Shown: positions 32,523-40,823 of the stretch, in pieces | How the letters are laid out: each line of letters starts with the position of its first letter | How positions within the stretch are numbered: position 1 is the stretch's first letter | NCBI GenBank assembly: GCA_022834735.1 | Contig: BQKD01000001.1 | Span: 3,077,659-3,141,658, forward strand | DNA length: 64,000 bases | DNA from: Erysipelotrichaceae bacterium OPF54 | GTDB taxonomy: Bacteria; Bacillota_I; Bacilli_A; Erysipelotrichales; Erysipelotrichaceae | Direction of reading: 5' to 3' | Program-made: the position numbers and the translations under genes | The notes under the pieces: model-generated | Database searches by the model: none | Seen by the model: only the letters and a program-made list of their open reading frames with translations | What the model was told of the DNA's origin: nothing

Positions 32523-32690
32523 TCATACTTGGATATATAACATATAATCTCAAGTTCTTTTTATCGTGGAAAAAAGGAGAAAAACAACAAACAAAATACC
32601 GTCAAGAGGACTAATTATCTTTTTGACGGTATTTTATAAATATATTCCAGAAACCAAATTCTTATTATATAAAAAAGATGTCTGCGAATT
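32523..32690. other. Intergenic region with two hairpins right of the IS91-like element
   Basis: There is no ORF with a ribosome site. The region holds CAAGTTC at 32551 and the strong stem-loop at 32596-32632, with an AT-rich stretch after it. Confidence 0.5.
32596..32637 (+). terminator. Stem-loop terminator right of the IS91-like element
   Basis: ATACCGTCAA (32596-32605) and TTGACGGTAT (32623-32632) form a perfect 10-bp stem followed by TTTTATAAAT. It may once have ended the amidase transcript. Confidence 0.65.
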
Positions 32691-32706
32691 TCATGCAGAC
32701 ATCTTT
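32671..32706. terminator. Terminator at the end of the minus-strand membrane-protein gene
   Basis: AAAGATGTCTGC and GCAGACATCTTT pair with a 9-nt loop and A/T tracts on both sides. It overlaps the last codons of the 32691 gene. Confidence 0.7.
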
Positions 32707-33111
32707 GTTTCATGGTTCACATAGGTCCATATATTCTTTCCGTTCCGGATGGCTTCGATCAGCTTGTGCGGATCATTGATCTTTGCGCCTGCCACCTTCA
32801 GTTCATCCATGGCAGTCAGAAAATCGTGCGCATCCTTGTTCAATGCCGGAATGATGATCCGGCCAGCGGTCGATCTGCACATAGCCGATGTGATCCTGAT
32901 CAACCAGCCAGTATTTATGCGAAGCAGCTACGACAGGAAGCCGCAAGCACAAATTCACAACGGATAAACCGATCCATAATATCCAGAACCAGTTCCTGCC
33001 CGCATAAAGCGCTAAAAACCAGCTGAACAAAAGAGACAAAAGAGAGATAAAGAAAATAGTTCCGAGCAAATCAGGACCGGAAACGCTTTTTCCGACAATG
33101 ATTTTTTTCAT
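32691..33111 (-). pseudogene. Small membrane protein gene with an apparent single-base frameshift
   Basis: The ATG at 33111 follows an AAGAAGGTGATACC site and opens a frame with two transmembrane segments (LLGTIFFISLLSLLFSWFLA and WFWILWIGLSVVNLCL) continuing to HIGYVQIDRW. At about 32870-32880 the sensible reading passes to another frame that continues AGRIIIPALNKDAHDFLTAM and ends ATYVNHE-like at 32691. Dropping one C at the junction would join them into a protein of about 139 residues. The second half alone has no ribosome site. A true mutation, a sequencing error or programmed slippage are all possible. No family is recognised. It lies 65 nt after the aminotransferase gene. Confidence 0.65.
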
Positions 33112-33176
33112 TGGTATCACCTTCTTAATTGTGATCATACAGCGGCTTTTTCTGTTTGGTTATATATTTGCTTTTT

Positions 33177-34352
33177 TCATCCCTGACCAAACAGACCGGA
33201 CGTCTGCAGGCGTTTGGCGGCTTCAAGAATATCCTGTTCATCCTGTACGAGGGCGATCCGCACATATCGTTTTCCTTCCGGGCCAAAAGATGTGCCTGGC
33301 GTTACAACAATTCCTGTCCTTTTTAAAAGCTCCTGTGCGAATTGTTCGCAATCCTTATATTGTTCGGGAATCAATGCCCAGATGAACATTGTCGCTTCGC
33401 TTGGCTGGATCGGCCATCCTGCCGCATGGAACGCTTTGACCGTTGCATCGCGCCGCCGCTCATATTCCTGCCGTGTAGACTGGATCGCGCTTCCTCCATG
33501 TTCGAGCGCCTCGATCCCCGCATACTGAACAGGAAGGAAAATACCGTAATCCATATTGGATTTCAGGATCCGGTACGCTTCGATCACCTTTTTATTGCCG
33601 ACCAGCACGCCCAGACGCGCCCCGGCCATCCCGTACGTTTTGGAAAAGGAGTTCAGTTCGACCCCGACTTCTTTGGCGCCAGGAAACGATAAAAAGCTTT
33701 TTCCTTTTTTTCCGTCGAAGACAAGCTCGCTGTACGCATTATCATGAACGATCAGGATATCGTTTTCTTTCGCGAACCGGATGAGTTCTTCATAAAAGGA
33801 ATCCGGCGCCGCCGCTCCGGTCGGATTGTTCGGATAGCAGACGAGCATCATTTTCGCGGATTTGCGCTGTTCTTCTGTGATCCTGGAAAAATCGACAAGA
33901 TAATTGTTTTCTCTGCGCAGCGGCGTGAAGATAATATCTGCCTGAGCCAGTTTGGGCGCGTCCACATAGACCGGATAATACGGGTCCGGGACAAGGATGC
34001 CGTCTCCTTCATTGCAGTAGATCAGAGGCAGGTTCACCAGTGCTTCCTGCGACCCCTGCAGCAGGACGATCTCCTCTTTCTCGAGATCGACCTCATAACG
34101 GTTCCTATACCATTTCTGAATGCTTTCGATCAGCTGCGGCAGCGCTGTAACTGCATACTTGTAGTTTTCCGGCTGTTCCACCGCTTCGGCGAGCACATTC
34201 ATGATCTGCGGATCGGGCGTGATATTCGGAGAGCCAAGCGAAAAATCAATGGTCTTCTGATTGTGCTCTTTTTCATACTGCTCCTTGAGTTCTTTCAGGC
34301 TCGTAAAAACAGAAGTTTTAAAATGCTTCATACGTTGTGCGGTTTCGATCAT
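33177..34352 (-). CDS. Class I/II PLP-dependent aminotransferase
   Basis: The 391-aa fold type I enzyme resembles LL-diaminopimelate/alanine-type aminotransferases: SLGSPNITPDP near residue 39, VPDPYYPVYVD, CYPNNPTGA at about 172-180, VHDNAYSELVFDG, and SFSKTYGMAGARLG with the PLP-binding Lys at 238. GGAGGAACAGGT precedes the ATG. It lies downstream of rpmE with a terminator between, so it has its own promoter or depends on read-through. The amino donor cannot be read from the sequence. Confidence 0.92.
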   Translation of the reverse strand: MIETAQRMKHFKTSVFTSLKELKEQYEKEHNQKTIDFSLGSPNITPDPQIMNVLAEAVEQPENYKYAVTALPQLIESIQKWYRNRYEVDLEKEEIVLLQGSQEALVNLPLIYCNEGDGILVPDPYYPVYVDAPKLAQADIIFTPLRRENNYLVDFSRITEEQRKSAKMMLVCYPNNPTGAAAPDSFYEELIRFAKENDILIVHDNAYSELVFDGKKGKSFLSFPGAKEVGVELNSFSKTYGMAGARLGVLVGNKKVIEAYRILKSNMDYGIFLPVQYAGIEALEHGGSAIQSTRQEYERRRDATVKAFHAAGWPIQPSEATMFIWALIPEQYKDCEQFAQELLKRTGIVVTPGTSFGPEGKRYVRIALVQDEQDILEAAKRLQTSGLFGQG

Positions 34353-34369
34353 ACCTGTTCCTCCTATGC

Positions 34370-34403
34370 AAAAAAACAGCGCATCAAAAGCGATACGCTG
34401 TTC
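34370..34403 (-). terminator. Terminator after rpmE
   Basis: On the minus strand AACAGCG...CGCTGTT with an inner ATCGC/GATG stem and TTTT loop is followed by seven T. Confidence 0.85.
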
Positions 34404-34413
34404 CTATTTATTT

Positions 34414-34632
34414 TTACTTTTCGTCTTTCAGACCATACTTCTTGTTAAATTTCTCAATACGTCCCTGTGCGGCCGCGAAACGCTGACGTCCTGTGAAGAA
34501 TGGGTGGCAGTTGCTGCATGTATCGACACGCATTTCGTCACCTTTGATCGTGCTTCCTGTTTCGAATTCATTGCCGCAAGAAGAGCAGATAACTTTAACA
34601 GTATGGAAATTTGGATGAATTCCTTTTTTCAT
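34414..34632 (-). CDS. rpmE: Ribosomal protein bL31, zinc-binding form
   Basis: The 72-aa protein begins [20 protein letters not shown] and has the two CxxC pairs (CSSC and CSNC) of the zinc-containing form. The frame is open to 34674, but the added 14 residues are not part of bL31 and the start at 34632 follows AGGAGG. It has its own promoter immediately after the oligoendopeptidase gene and a leader hairpin. Confidence 0.97.
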   Translation of the reverse strand: MKKGIHPNFHTVKVICSSCGNEFETGSTIKGDEMRVDTCSNCHPFFTGRQRFAAAQGRIEKFNKKYGLKDEK

Positions 34633-34653
34633 ACTCTGTATCCTCCTTCCGCC

Positions 34654-34674
34654 TTGAACATCCTGTGTGTTCAA
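34654..34674 (-). promoter_or_regulatory. Leader hairpin of the rpmE mRNA
   Basis: TTGAACA and TGTTCAA form a perfect 7-bp stem with a 7-nt loop, in the roughly 50-nt leader just upstream of the ribosome site. Autoregulatory bL31 leader motifs are known in several phyla; membership is not tested here. Confidence 0.4.
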
Positions 34675-34689
34675 AGTAAGTGCTTCATC

Positions 34690-34717
34690 ATTATAGCATT
34701 TCTTTTTTCAAATGCAA
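34690..34717 (-). promoter_or_regulatory. Promoter of rpmE
   Basis: TTGCAT (34717-34712), 16 bp, then TGC-TATAAT (34695-34690) on the minus strand, starting three bases after the upstream gene's stop. Confidence 0.75.
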
Positions 34718-34720
34718 GAA

Positions 34721-36421
34721 TTAATATTTCGTTTCATCCACCTTTGCGAACCAGTCCTGCGTTTTCTCCATCACATTTTTCAGGCTGCCCGCCTCAAACG
34801 GCACCTTCAGGCCGGCTTCGCGGACAATTCCTTTGAATGGAAGCGTTCCTCCGATACGGCAGATCTTTTTATAATCTTCAAACGCAGTCGGATCGTTTTC
34901 CTGCATCCGCGCCCAGAACTGCATCGCGCACACCTGAGCCAGCGTATAGTCAATGTAATAGAACGGGTTCATGAAAATGTGCAGCTGACGCATCCACCAG
35001 CCTCCTTTTTCAAGAACCGGCACGCCTTCATAATTTTTATGCGGCAGATACTGCTTTTCAAGTCTTCTCCATGCAGCCATCCTCTCATCCGGTGTCATTT
35101 CCGGATGCGCATACACTTCATGCTGGAAATGGTCGACCAGCACACCATACGGGAGGAATTTCACATCCCCGCTCAGATGATTGAAATAATACTTGTCGAC
35201 ATCCTCTTCAAAGAACATCTTCATCCATGGATAGGTAAAGAATTCCATGGACATGGAATGGATCTCGCACGATTCCATGGTCGGCCAGATGCAGTCTGCC
35301 GGCTCGATCCCTTTTGAACTGTATACCTGGAATGCATGCCCTGCCTCATGTGTCAAAACTTCCGCATCATGGCTCGTATGGTTGAAGTTGGCAAAAATAA
35401 ACGGCGACTCATAATCCGGGAAGAACGTACAGTATCCTCCGGCCGCTTTGCCAGGGTAGGAATCCAGATCAAGCACATCGTGATCGACCATGAACTGGAA
35501 GAATTCGCCGGTTGCCGGATCAAGCTCTTTGTACATTTTCAACGCCCGCTTCACCATTTCCTCGCGGTCATATTTCGGTTTCGGATTTCCGCTCAGAAAT
35601 TCGATCTTTTCATCCCATACGTGCAATGTATCATAACCTAACCGGTTTTTCTGACGCTCATACAGCGTGTTGGCAAACGGCACGACATCCTCAAGCACCT
35701 GTCTGCGGTAATTGGCCACGTCGTTTTCATCATAGTCCAGACGTGTCATGCGCAGATAGCCAAGCGGCGTAAACGTATCGTACCCCATTTTTTTCGCCAT
35801 CCGCGTACGTACCTTGACCATCTTGTCATACAGCTCGCCGATCTCCTTTTCATGGTCCTCGAACCATCCCCAGTAAGCCTTGGTCGCTTCTTCACGCACT
35901 TTGCGGTCCGCATCGTTCATCTTCACTTCCAGACCGGCCAGCGAATAATGTTCGCCATCGAATTCCACATCGGCACTGGCAACAAGAGCCTGGTATGCGG
36001 AGGCGAGCTTGTTTTCCTCCTGCATATCTTCGATGATCTTTTCGTCGAACGCCTTCATTTCCATTTCCTTGAGCAGGAAATACGTTTCAGGGACATCTTT
36101 TTTCAGATCATTGAAATACGGGCTTGCCCAGATCGTTTTTGTCGCGTTGACCAGATCATTCTGCACCAGCGGCAGGATGTGATCATAATGATCGTTTTCC
36201 TTTGTATAGTACGCATCCTTCGTGTCGATCGTGTGACGCACGTTGCATAACGATGACATCGTCTGTACATGCCGGTTCAGCTTGTCGAGCTCTTTGAAAG
36301 CTTCATGAAATTCCTCGTAATCTTTCGCGTTTTTCAATTTGTCCTCGATTTTCAAGAATTGTTCATGGAGCTCATTTTCATCGAGATGCTCATAAGGATA
36401 TTCTTTAAACTTCATACTCAT
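34721..36421 (-). CDS. M3-family oligoendopeptidase (PepF-like)
   Basis: The 566-aa zinc metallopeptidase cleaves short peptides in the cytoplasm. The HEAGH zinc motif is at 358-362 within VLTHEAGHAFQVYSS, and ESCEIHSMSMEFF supplies the third ligand further on. It has no signal peptide. AGGAGG lies close to the ATG. Its position next to the oligopeptide transport operon fits a role in using imported peptides. Confidence 0.95.
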   Translation of the reverse strand: MSMKFKEYPYEHLDENELHEQFLKIEDKLKNAKDYEEFHEAFKELDKLNRHVQTMSSLCNVRHTIDTKDAYYTKENDHYDHILPLVQNDLVNATKTIWASPYFNDLKKDVPETYFLLKEMEMKAFDEKIIEDMQEENKLASAYQALVASADVEFDGEHYSLAGLEVKMNDADRKVREEATKAYWGWFEDHEKEIGELYDKMVKVRTRMAKKMGYDTFTPLGYLRMTRLDYDENDVANYRRQVLEDVVPFANTLYERQKNRLGYDTLHVWDEKIEFLSGNPKPKYDREEMVKRALKMYKELDPATGEFFQFMVDHDVLDLDSYPGKAAGGYCTFFPDYESPFIFANFNHTSHDAEVLTHEAGHAFQVYSSKGIEPADCIWPTMESCEIHSMSMEFFTYPWMKMFFEEDVDKYYFNHLSGDVKFLPYGVLVDHFQHEVYAHPEMTPDERMAAWRRLEKQYLPHKNYEGVPVLEKGGWWMRQLHIFMNPFYYIDYTLAQVCAMQFWARMQENDPTAFEDYKKICRIGGTLPFKGIVREAGLKVPFEAGSLKNVMEKTQDWFAKVDETKY

Positions 36422-36472
36422 TTTCCTCCTGTTTATCCATACTCATTGAATTTATTATACTCCTATCCCCAA

Positions 36473-36497
36473 AAAAAAGCTCCTTGAAGGAGCTTTT
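36473..36497 (-). terminator. Terminator of the opp operon
   Basis: The minus-strand arms AAAGCTCCTT and AAGGAGCTTT are followed by a T run and overlap the stop codon of the 63-aa gene. Confidence 0.85.
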
Positions 36498-36687
36498 AGA
36501 AAATCCATGTAAAGAGCAGGATCACAAGCGCAAGCACAGCGATCGCTCCGATTATGATCGGCCCGAATACCTGAAATGCCGCTTTGTTCAAAGCTTTGAA
36601 ATCATCTTTTTCCAGTTCATCCACTTTCCCTGGTTTCTTTTCTTTTTTCTCGAGCATTTCATGCATAGATGGCCTTCTATGCGACAT
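36496..36687 (-). CDS. 63-aa single-span membrane protein at the end of the opp operon
   Basis: The basic, charged N-terminal part (to about residue 33) is followed by a C-terminal transmembrane helix (GPIIIGAIAVLALVILLFTW). The ATG shares a base with the oppF stop (TAATG), indicating coupled translation. A terminator follows at once. It has no recognised family; a subunit or regulator of the peptide transporter is a reasonable guess from position. Confidence 0.65.
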   Translation of the reverse strand: MSHRRPSMHEMLEKKEKKPGKVDELEKDDFKALNKAAFQVFGPIIIGAIAVLALVILLFTWIF

Positions 36688-37673
36688 TAAAATTCACCGG
36701 CAAACCAGCATTTAACAAAATGTTCCGGTTCCACTTCCTTGACAGGAGGCTCTTTTTCCTTGCACACATCTTTCGCAAACGGGCAGCGAGGGTGGAATTT
36801 GCATCCGCTCGGCGTATTGACGTTGCTCGGGATCTCGCCTTCGATCAGCTTCATCTCGCTGCGTTTTGTCGGATCCGGGATCGGAATGGCCGCAATCAGC
36901 GCCTGGGTGTACGGGTGCTGCGGATTATCGTAAATATTTTCCTTGGAAGCCAGTTCGACCATCGAGCCAAGGTACATGACGCCGACACGGTCGGAAATGT
37001 GTTTCACGACCGAGAGGTCATGCGAAATAAAGATATAGGAAATATTATTTTCCTCCTGCATGTCCTTCATGAGGTTGATGATCTGCGACTGGATCGAAAC
37101 GTCCAGTGCACTGACCGGCTCGTCGCAAATGATGAAGCTCGGATTCAGTGCCAGAGAGCGCGCGATACCGATACGCTGACGCTGTCCGCCCGAAAACTGG
37201 TGCGGGTAACGGTAGCAGTAGTAGCTAGGCAGACCGCACTTGTCCATCAGATCCTTGACATACGCTTCCAGCTCCGGCCCGCGCTTGAAAATACCATGTG
37301 CAAGCAGCGGCTCGGCCAGAATATTGAAAACGTTCATTCGAGGATTCAGAGAAGAATACGGATCCTGGAAAATGAACTGCATCTTCTCGCGAAGCTTTCG
37401 CATTTCCTTGCGCGACTTCTTTCCGATGTCCTCTCCTTCAAACAAAACCGTCCCGGCCGTCGGCTCGTACAGACGAATGATCGTTCGTCCTAATGTAGAT
37501 TTGCCGCAGCCCGACTCGCCGACAAGGCCGAGGGTCTCGCCTTCATATAAGTCAAACGTGATCCCGTCAACCGCCTTGACACAAGGCGCCCCCTCTTTCA
37601 AGCGTCCTTTTCCAAGCGGAAAGTATTTTTTGACATCACGCACTTCGAGTATTTTTCTACGTTCTTCTGCCAT
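36687..37673 (-). CDS. oppF: Oligopeptide ABC transporter ATP-binding protein OppF
   Basis: The 328-aa ATPase has Walker [10 protein letters not shown], the signature FSGGQRQRIGIARSLALNP, Walker B FIICDEPVSALD and the C-terminal oligopeptide-transporter extension with Cys residues (GCKFHPRCPFAKDVC) typical of OppD/OppF. It is the second ATPase of the operon and lies 3 nt after oppD. Confidence 0.95.
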   Translation of the reverse strand: MAEERRKILEVRDVKKYFPLGKGRLKEGAPCVKAVDGITFDLYEGETLGLVGESGCGKSTLGRTIIRLYEPTAGTVLFEGEDIGKKSRKEMRKLREKMQFIFQDPYSSLNPRMNVFNILAEPLLAHGIFKRGPELEAYVKDLMDKCGLPSYYCYRYPHQFSGGQRQRIGIARSLALNPSFIICDEPVSALDVSIQSQIINLMKDMQEENNISYIFISHDLSVVKHISDRVGVMYLGSMVELASKENIYDNPQHPYTQALIAAIPIPDPTKRSEMKLIEGEIPSNVNTPSGCKFHPRCPFAKDVCKEKEPPVKEVEPEHFVKCWFAGEF

Positions 37674-37676
37674 TCT

Positions 37677-38726
37677 TTATGCCTCCACTTCTACTTCTGT
37701 TTCTTCGACCACTTCTTCGGTTTCCTCATTGCCGTACAGGAAGCACCATACCCTGTGACGTGAAGCGATCTTGGTAGCGGTCGGCTGCTTTTCGCGGCAG
37801 ATCGGCATCACATTCGGACAGCGGTCTGCAAAATAGCATCCCTTTGGCAGATACAGAGGATTCGGCACCGTTCCTTCGATCGTGGCAAGACGTTTGCCTT
37901 CGGTCGCAAGCGACGGCATAGAATGCATCAGACCAATCGTATACGGATGCTTCGGATTTTTGAACAGTTCGATCACAGGAGCCGTTTCGACAACTTTTCC
38001 CGCATACATGACATTTACGTTATCAGCCACCTGTGCAACGACCCCGAGATCGTGCGTGATCAGCATGATACTCGTGCCCGTTTCTTCCTTCAGCTTGTTC
38101 ATCAGCGTCAGGATCTGCGCCTGGATCGTCACATCAAGCGCGGTCGTCGGTTCGTCCGCGATCAGAAGTTTCGGCGAGCAGGAAAGAGCCATAGCGATCA
38201 TGACACGCTGGCACATACCGCCCGACAGCTGGAACGGATAGTTGTCGATCACGCTTTCCGGTCGCGAAATACCGACCTGGCCAAGAAGCTTGATCGCGCG
38301 ATCCCTGGCCTCCTCTTTCGTGACCGTTTCATGGATCGTAATATTTTCGATGATCTGATCTCCAACCGTAAATACAGGATTCAATGAAGTCATTGGTTCC
38401 TGAAAGATCATGGAAATCTCATTTCCGCGAATATGACGAAGCTGCTCATCCGTAGCCGTAGCCAGGTTCAGCCCGTCTTCATCCTTTTCGACATCTCCCA
38501 TATAAACGATCTTGGAGCCAGGCATGATCTCGCCCGGTTCCGATACAAGACCAAGGATCGACATGGCTGTAACGGATTTTCCGCAGCCCGACTCGCCAAC
38601 GATGGCAAGCGTCTCGTTTTCATACATCGTAAAATGGTTTCCGTCGACGGCTTTGGAATCGCCGTTTTTTGTATGGAAGTACACGCGCAGATCTTCTACA
38701 CGCAGAATTTTCTTATTGACTGACAT
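37677..38726 (-). CDS. oppD: Oligopeptide ABC transporter ATP-binding protein OppD
   Basis: The 349-aa ATPase has Walker [28 protein letters not shown] as signature, [16 protein letters not shown] as Walker B, and the C-terminal Cys-rich region ([15 protein letters not shown]) found in OppD-type subunits. It ends with an acidic tail ([16 protein letters not shown]). It pairs with OppF to drive import. Confidence 0.95.
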   Translation of the reverse strand: MSVNKKILRVEDLRVYFHTKNGDSKAVDGNHFTMYENETLAIVGESGCGKSVTAMSILGLVSEPGEIMPGSKIVYMGDVEKDEDGLNLATATDEQLRHIRGNEISMIFQEPMTSLNPVFTVGDQIIENITIHETVTKEEARDRAIKLLGQVGISRPESVIDNYPFQLSGGMCQRVMIAMALSCSPKLLIADEPTTALDVTIQAQILTLMNKLKEETGTSIMLITHDLGVVAQVADNVNVMYAGKVVETAPVIELFKNPKHPYTIGLMHSMPSLATEGKRLATIEGTVPNPLYLPKGCYFADRCPNVMPICREKQPTATKIASRHRVWCFLYGNEETEEVVEETEVEVEA

Positions 38727-38742
38727 TGTTTACACCTGCTTC

Positions 38743-39654
38743 CTACTGAAGTTCTTTCGGGTCGAACGCATCACGCAGACCTTCACCCACCAGGTTAATC
38801 GATACGACAGTGAGCAGACACATCAGACCTGCAGGCATCCACTGCCACGGATAATGCTGGAAAATACGCTGATCTCTTGCCAGGTTCATCAGGTTTCCCC
38901 AAGAAGGCGTAGGCGGCATGACACCCATACCAAGGAAGGAAAGACCGGCTTCGGTAAGGATCGCGCTGGCCATCTGCAGCGTCGCGTTGACAATAACGAG
39001 CGAAATGACATTTGGAAGCAGGTGACGGAAGATCTTCGAAAAATCCGAGAATCCAAGCGCTGTACATGCCTGCATGAATTCCTGCTCGCGCAGTGTCAGA
39101 ATCTGACCGCGGACAAGACGCGCAAGTCCAGGCCATGACAAAATACCGATCAGCAAAGCGACCGTATACATTTTCTGATTTTGCGGCACCCATACCATCG
39201 TGGCCGCGACCGCGATGATCATCGGAGTGAACGGCAGCGCGTAAACGATTTCCGCAAAACGCATGAGCAGGTTATCAGCCACACCTCCGTAGTAGCCCGA
39301 AATACCGCCGACAAGGCATCCTAAAATAACTGTCAGCAGGGCCGCCAGCAGACCGACCATGATCGAGATCCGGCCGCCAAGGAACAGACGGAACATACAG
39401 TCGCGTCCCTGGTTGTCGGTCCCGAGCCAATGGGCAGCGCTCGGCGCCTGGTTCGCGATATTGACATCGTAGTCATGCACATCGATCCCCATGAAGATCG
39501 GTACAAAAATAACACTTAAAACAATGAGAATAAATATGATCAGACCAGCCATGGCGATCTTGTTGGCACGGAATTTGCGCCATGCGATCATCCAAGGGCC
39601 GACCGATTCGATCTTTTCGCCTGTATCTAATACAACTGCATCTTTTTTTGCCAT
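38743..39654 (-). CDS. oppC: Oligopeptide ABC transporter permease OppC
   Basis: The 303-aa membrane protein has the OppC N-terminal region followed by six or so membrane segments. The permease EAA loop is QACTALGFSDFSKIFRHLLP, and HWLGTDNQGRDCMFRLFLGGRIS is the usual OppC motif. It is the second permease of the operon, after oppB. Confidence 0.94.
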   Translation of the reverse strand: MAKKDAVVLDTGEKIESVGPWMIAWRKFRANKIAMAGLIIFILIVLSVIFVPIFMGIDVHDYDVNIANQAPSAAHWLGTDNQGRDCMFRLFLGGRISIMVGLLAALLTVILGCLVGGISGYYGGVADNLLMRFAEIVYALPFTPMIIAVAATMVWVPQNQKMYTVALLIGILSWPGLARLVRGQILTLREQEFMQACTALGFSDFSKIFRHLLPNVISLVIVNATLQMASAILTEAGLSFLGMGVMPPTPSWGNLMNLARDQRIFQHYPWQWMPAGLMCLLTVVSINLVGEGLRDAFDPKELQ

Positions 39655-39668
39655 CAGGATCTACCCCC

Positions 39669-40649
39669 TTATCCATCCACCTTGACACGCGGGTCAACGA
39701 GAGAATAGCACAGGTCGCTCAGCAGGTTTCCAAGGATCATCAGGATCGCCGAGAAGACCAGACATGCCATGATCAGCGACGTATCGCGCTGGTTGACCGC
39801 ATCGATCAGAACTTTACCGATACCCGGCCATACGAATACTGTTTCCAGGATGACCGCGCCACTGAACAAAGACGGAATATACAATCCGAGCAAAGTAACG
39901 AGCGGGATCTGCGCATTGCGGAACGCATGCTTGTAGATCACCGTTTTTTCTGTCAGACCTTTTGCGCGGGCCGTACGAACATAATCCATATTGATGACCT
40001 CGACCATAGAATTGCGCACATAACGCGAGAAGGTCGCGAACGAACCAAAAGCCAGAACCGTTACCGGCAGGATAGAGTGAACAGCCACATCCGTGAACTC
40101 CTGCCATGCGTTGTCGTAACCAAAGCTTGAAAGCATGGTGTCGCGCATGCCCGAGATCGGCAGACCGACATTCAATGCCACATAGAAAATGAGCATGAGC
40201 GCAAAGAAGAAAGTCGGTACACTGATACCAAGCAGCGAAAACACGGTCCAGAAATTGTCAAATTTCGAACCTTTCTTCACCGCCTGCTTGATGCCGACCG
40301 GTATCGCAAAGATCAGGGCCACGATGAGCGCGAGCGCATTCAGATAAAACGTGTTCCATACATAGGAACCGATAATTTCGCCTACCGGTTTCCTTAATGC
40401 GACCGATGTTCCCAGATCGCCGGTCGCGATACGCTGCAGCCAGAGCACGTACTGCTCCGGCAGGCTCTTGTCCAGACCGAGCTTGGCGCGAACTTCCTGA
40501 CGTGTTTCTTCCGAAGCCCTCGATCCCGGTCCGAGATAAGTAGTGACCTCGTCACCCGGCATCGCCTTTACGACAGAAAAGATCAGGATGGAAATGATCA
40601 AAACAACAGGGATCATCGTAATCAACCGTTTGATCGTATACTTAAACAT
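39669..40649 (-). CDS. oppB: Oligopeptide ABC transporter permease OppB
   Basis: The 326-aa protein starts with KYTIKRLITMIPVVLIISILIF, typical of OppB, has PGDEVTTYLGPGSRASEE and the EAA-type loop ARAKGLTEKTVIYKHAFRNA, and about six membrane segments. It is separated from oppA by 174 bp that contain two strong inverted repeats, so its level is likely set apart from that of the binding protein. Confidence 0.94.
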   Translation of the reverse strand: MFKYTIKRLITMIPVVLIISILIFSVVKAMPGDEVTTYLGPGSRASEETRQEVRAKLGLDKSLPEQYVLWLQRIATGDLGTSVALRKPVGEIIGSYVWNTFYLNALALIVALIFAIPVGIKQAVKKGSKFDNFWTVFSLLGISVPTFFFALMLIFYVALNVGLPISGMRDTMLSSFGYDNAWQEFTDVAVHSILPVTVLAFGSFATFSRYVRNSMVEVINMDYVRTARAKGLTEKTVIYKHAFRNAQIPLVTLLGLYIPSLFSGAVILETVFVWPGIGKVLIDAVNQRDTSLIMACLVFSAILMILGNLLSDLCYSLVDPRVKVDG

Positions 40650-40743
40650 TAAAAATCCTCCTCTCAGACATTTTCATAATCAAACTCTTTCAACAATACT
40701 GCCGAAATCAAAGAATAGGGACAATTTGTATTTCTGTTTTTTT

Positions 40744-40781
40744 ATTCTAATTTTCAAAATCGCTCTTTTGAAAATTAGAAT
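40744..40781. repeat. Perfect 16-bp inverted repeat between oppA and oppB
   Basis: ATTCTAATTTTCAAAA (40744-40759) and its exact complement (40766-40781) flank a 6-nt loop. On the oppA strand it is not followed by T, so it fits an mRNA-stabilising hairpin or partial terminator better than a full one. Confidence 0.8.
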
Positions 40782-40809
40782 AAGAGCAAGTCACTAAAGA
40801 CTTGCTCTT
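40782..40809 (-). terminator. Stem-loop directly after oppA
   Basis: AAGAGCAAGTC/GACTTGCTCTT (11-bp perfect stem, 6-nt loop) follows the oppA stop on the minus strand. Only a short T-rich stretch follows, suggesting partial termination. Confidence 0.6.
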
Positions 40810-40823
40810 TACTGCGTCAGTTT

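Larger units (their letters stand above)
30887..32550 (+). mobile_element. IS91-like HUH element, boundaries approximate
   Basis: The unit comprises the Y2-type transposase gene and the overlapping zinc-ribbon gene. No terminal inverted repeats or target duplication are seen, as expected for IS91-type rolling-circle elements. The right edge is guessed at 32550 because CAAG (32551-32554), a known IS91-type target tetranucleotide, follows an AT-rich imperfect repeat; the left edge is guessed at the palindromes. Confidence 0.55.
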
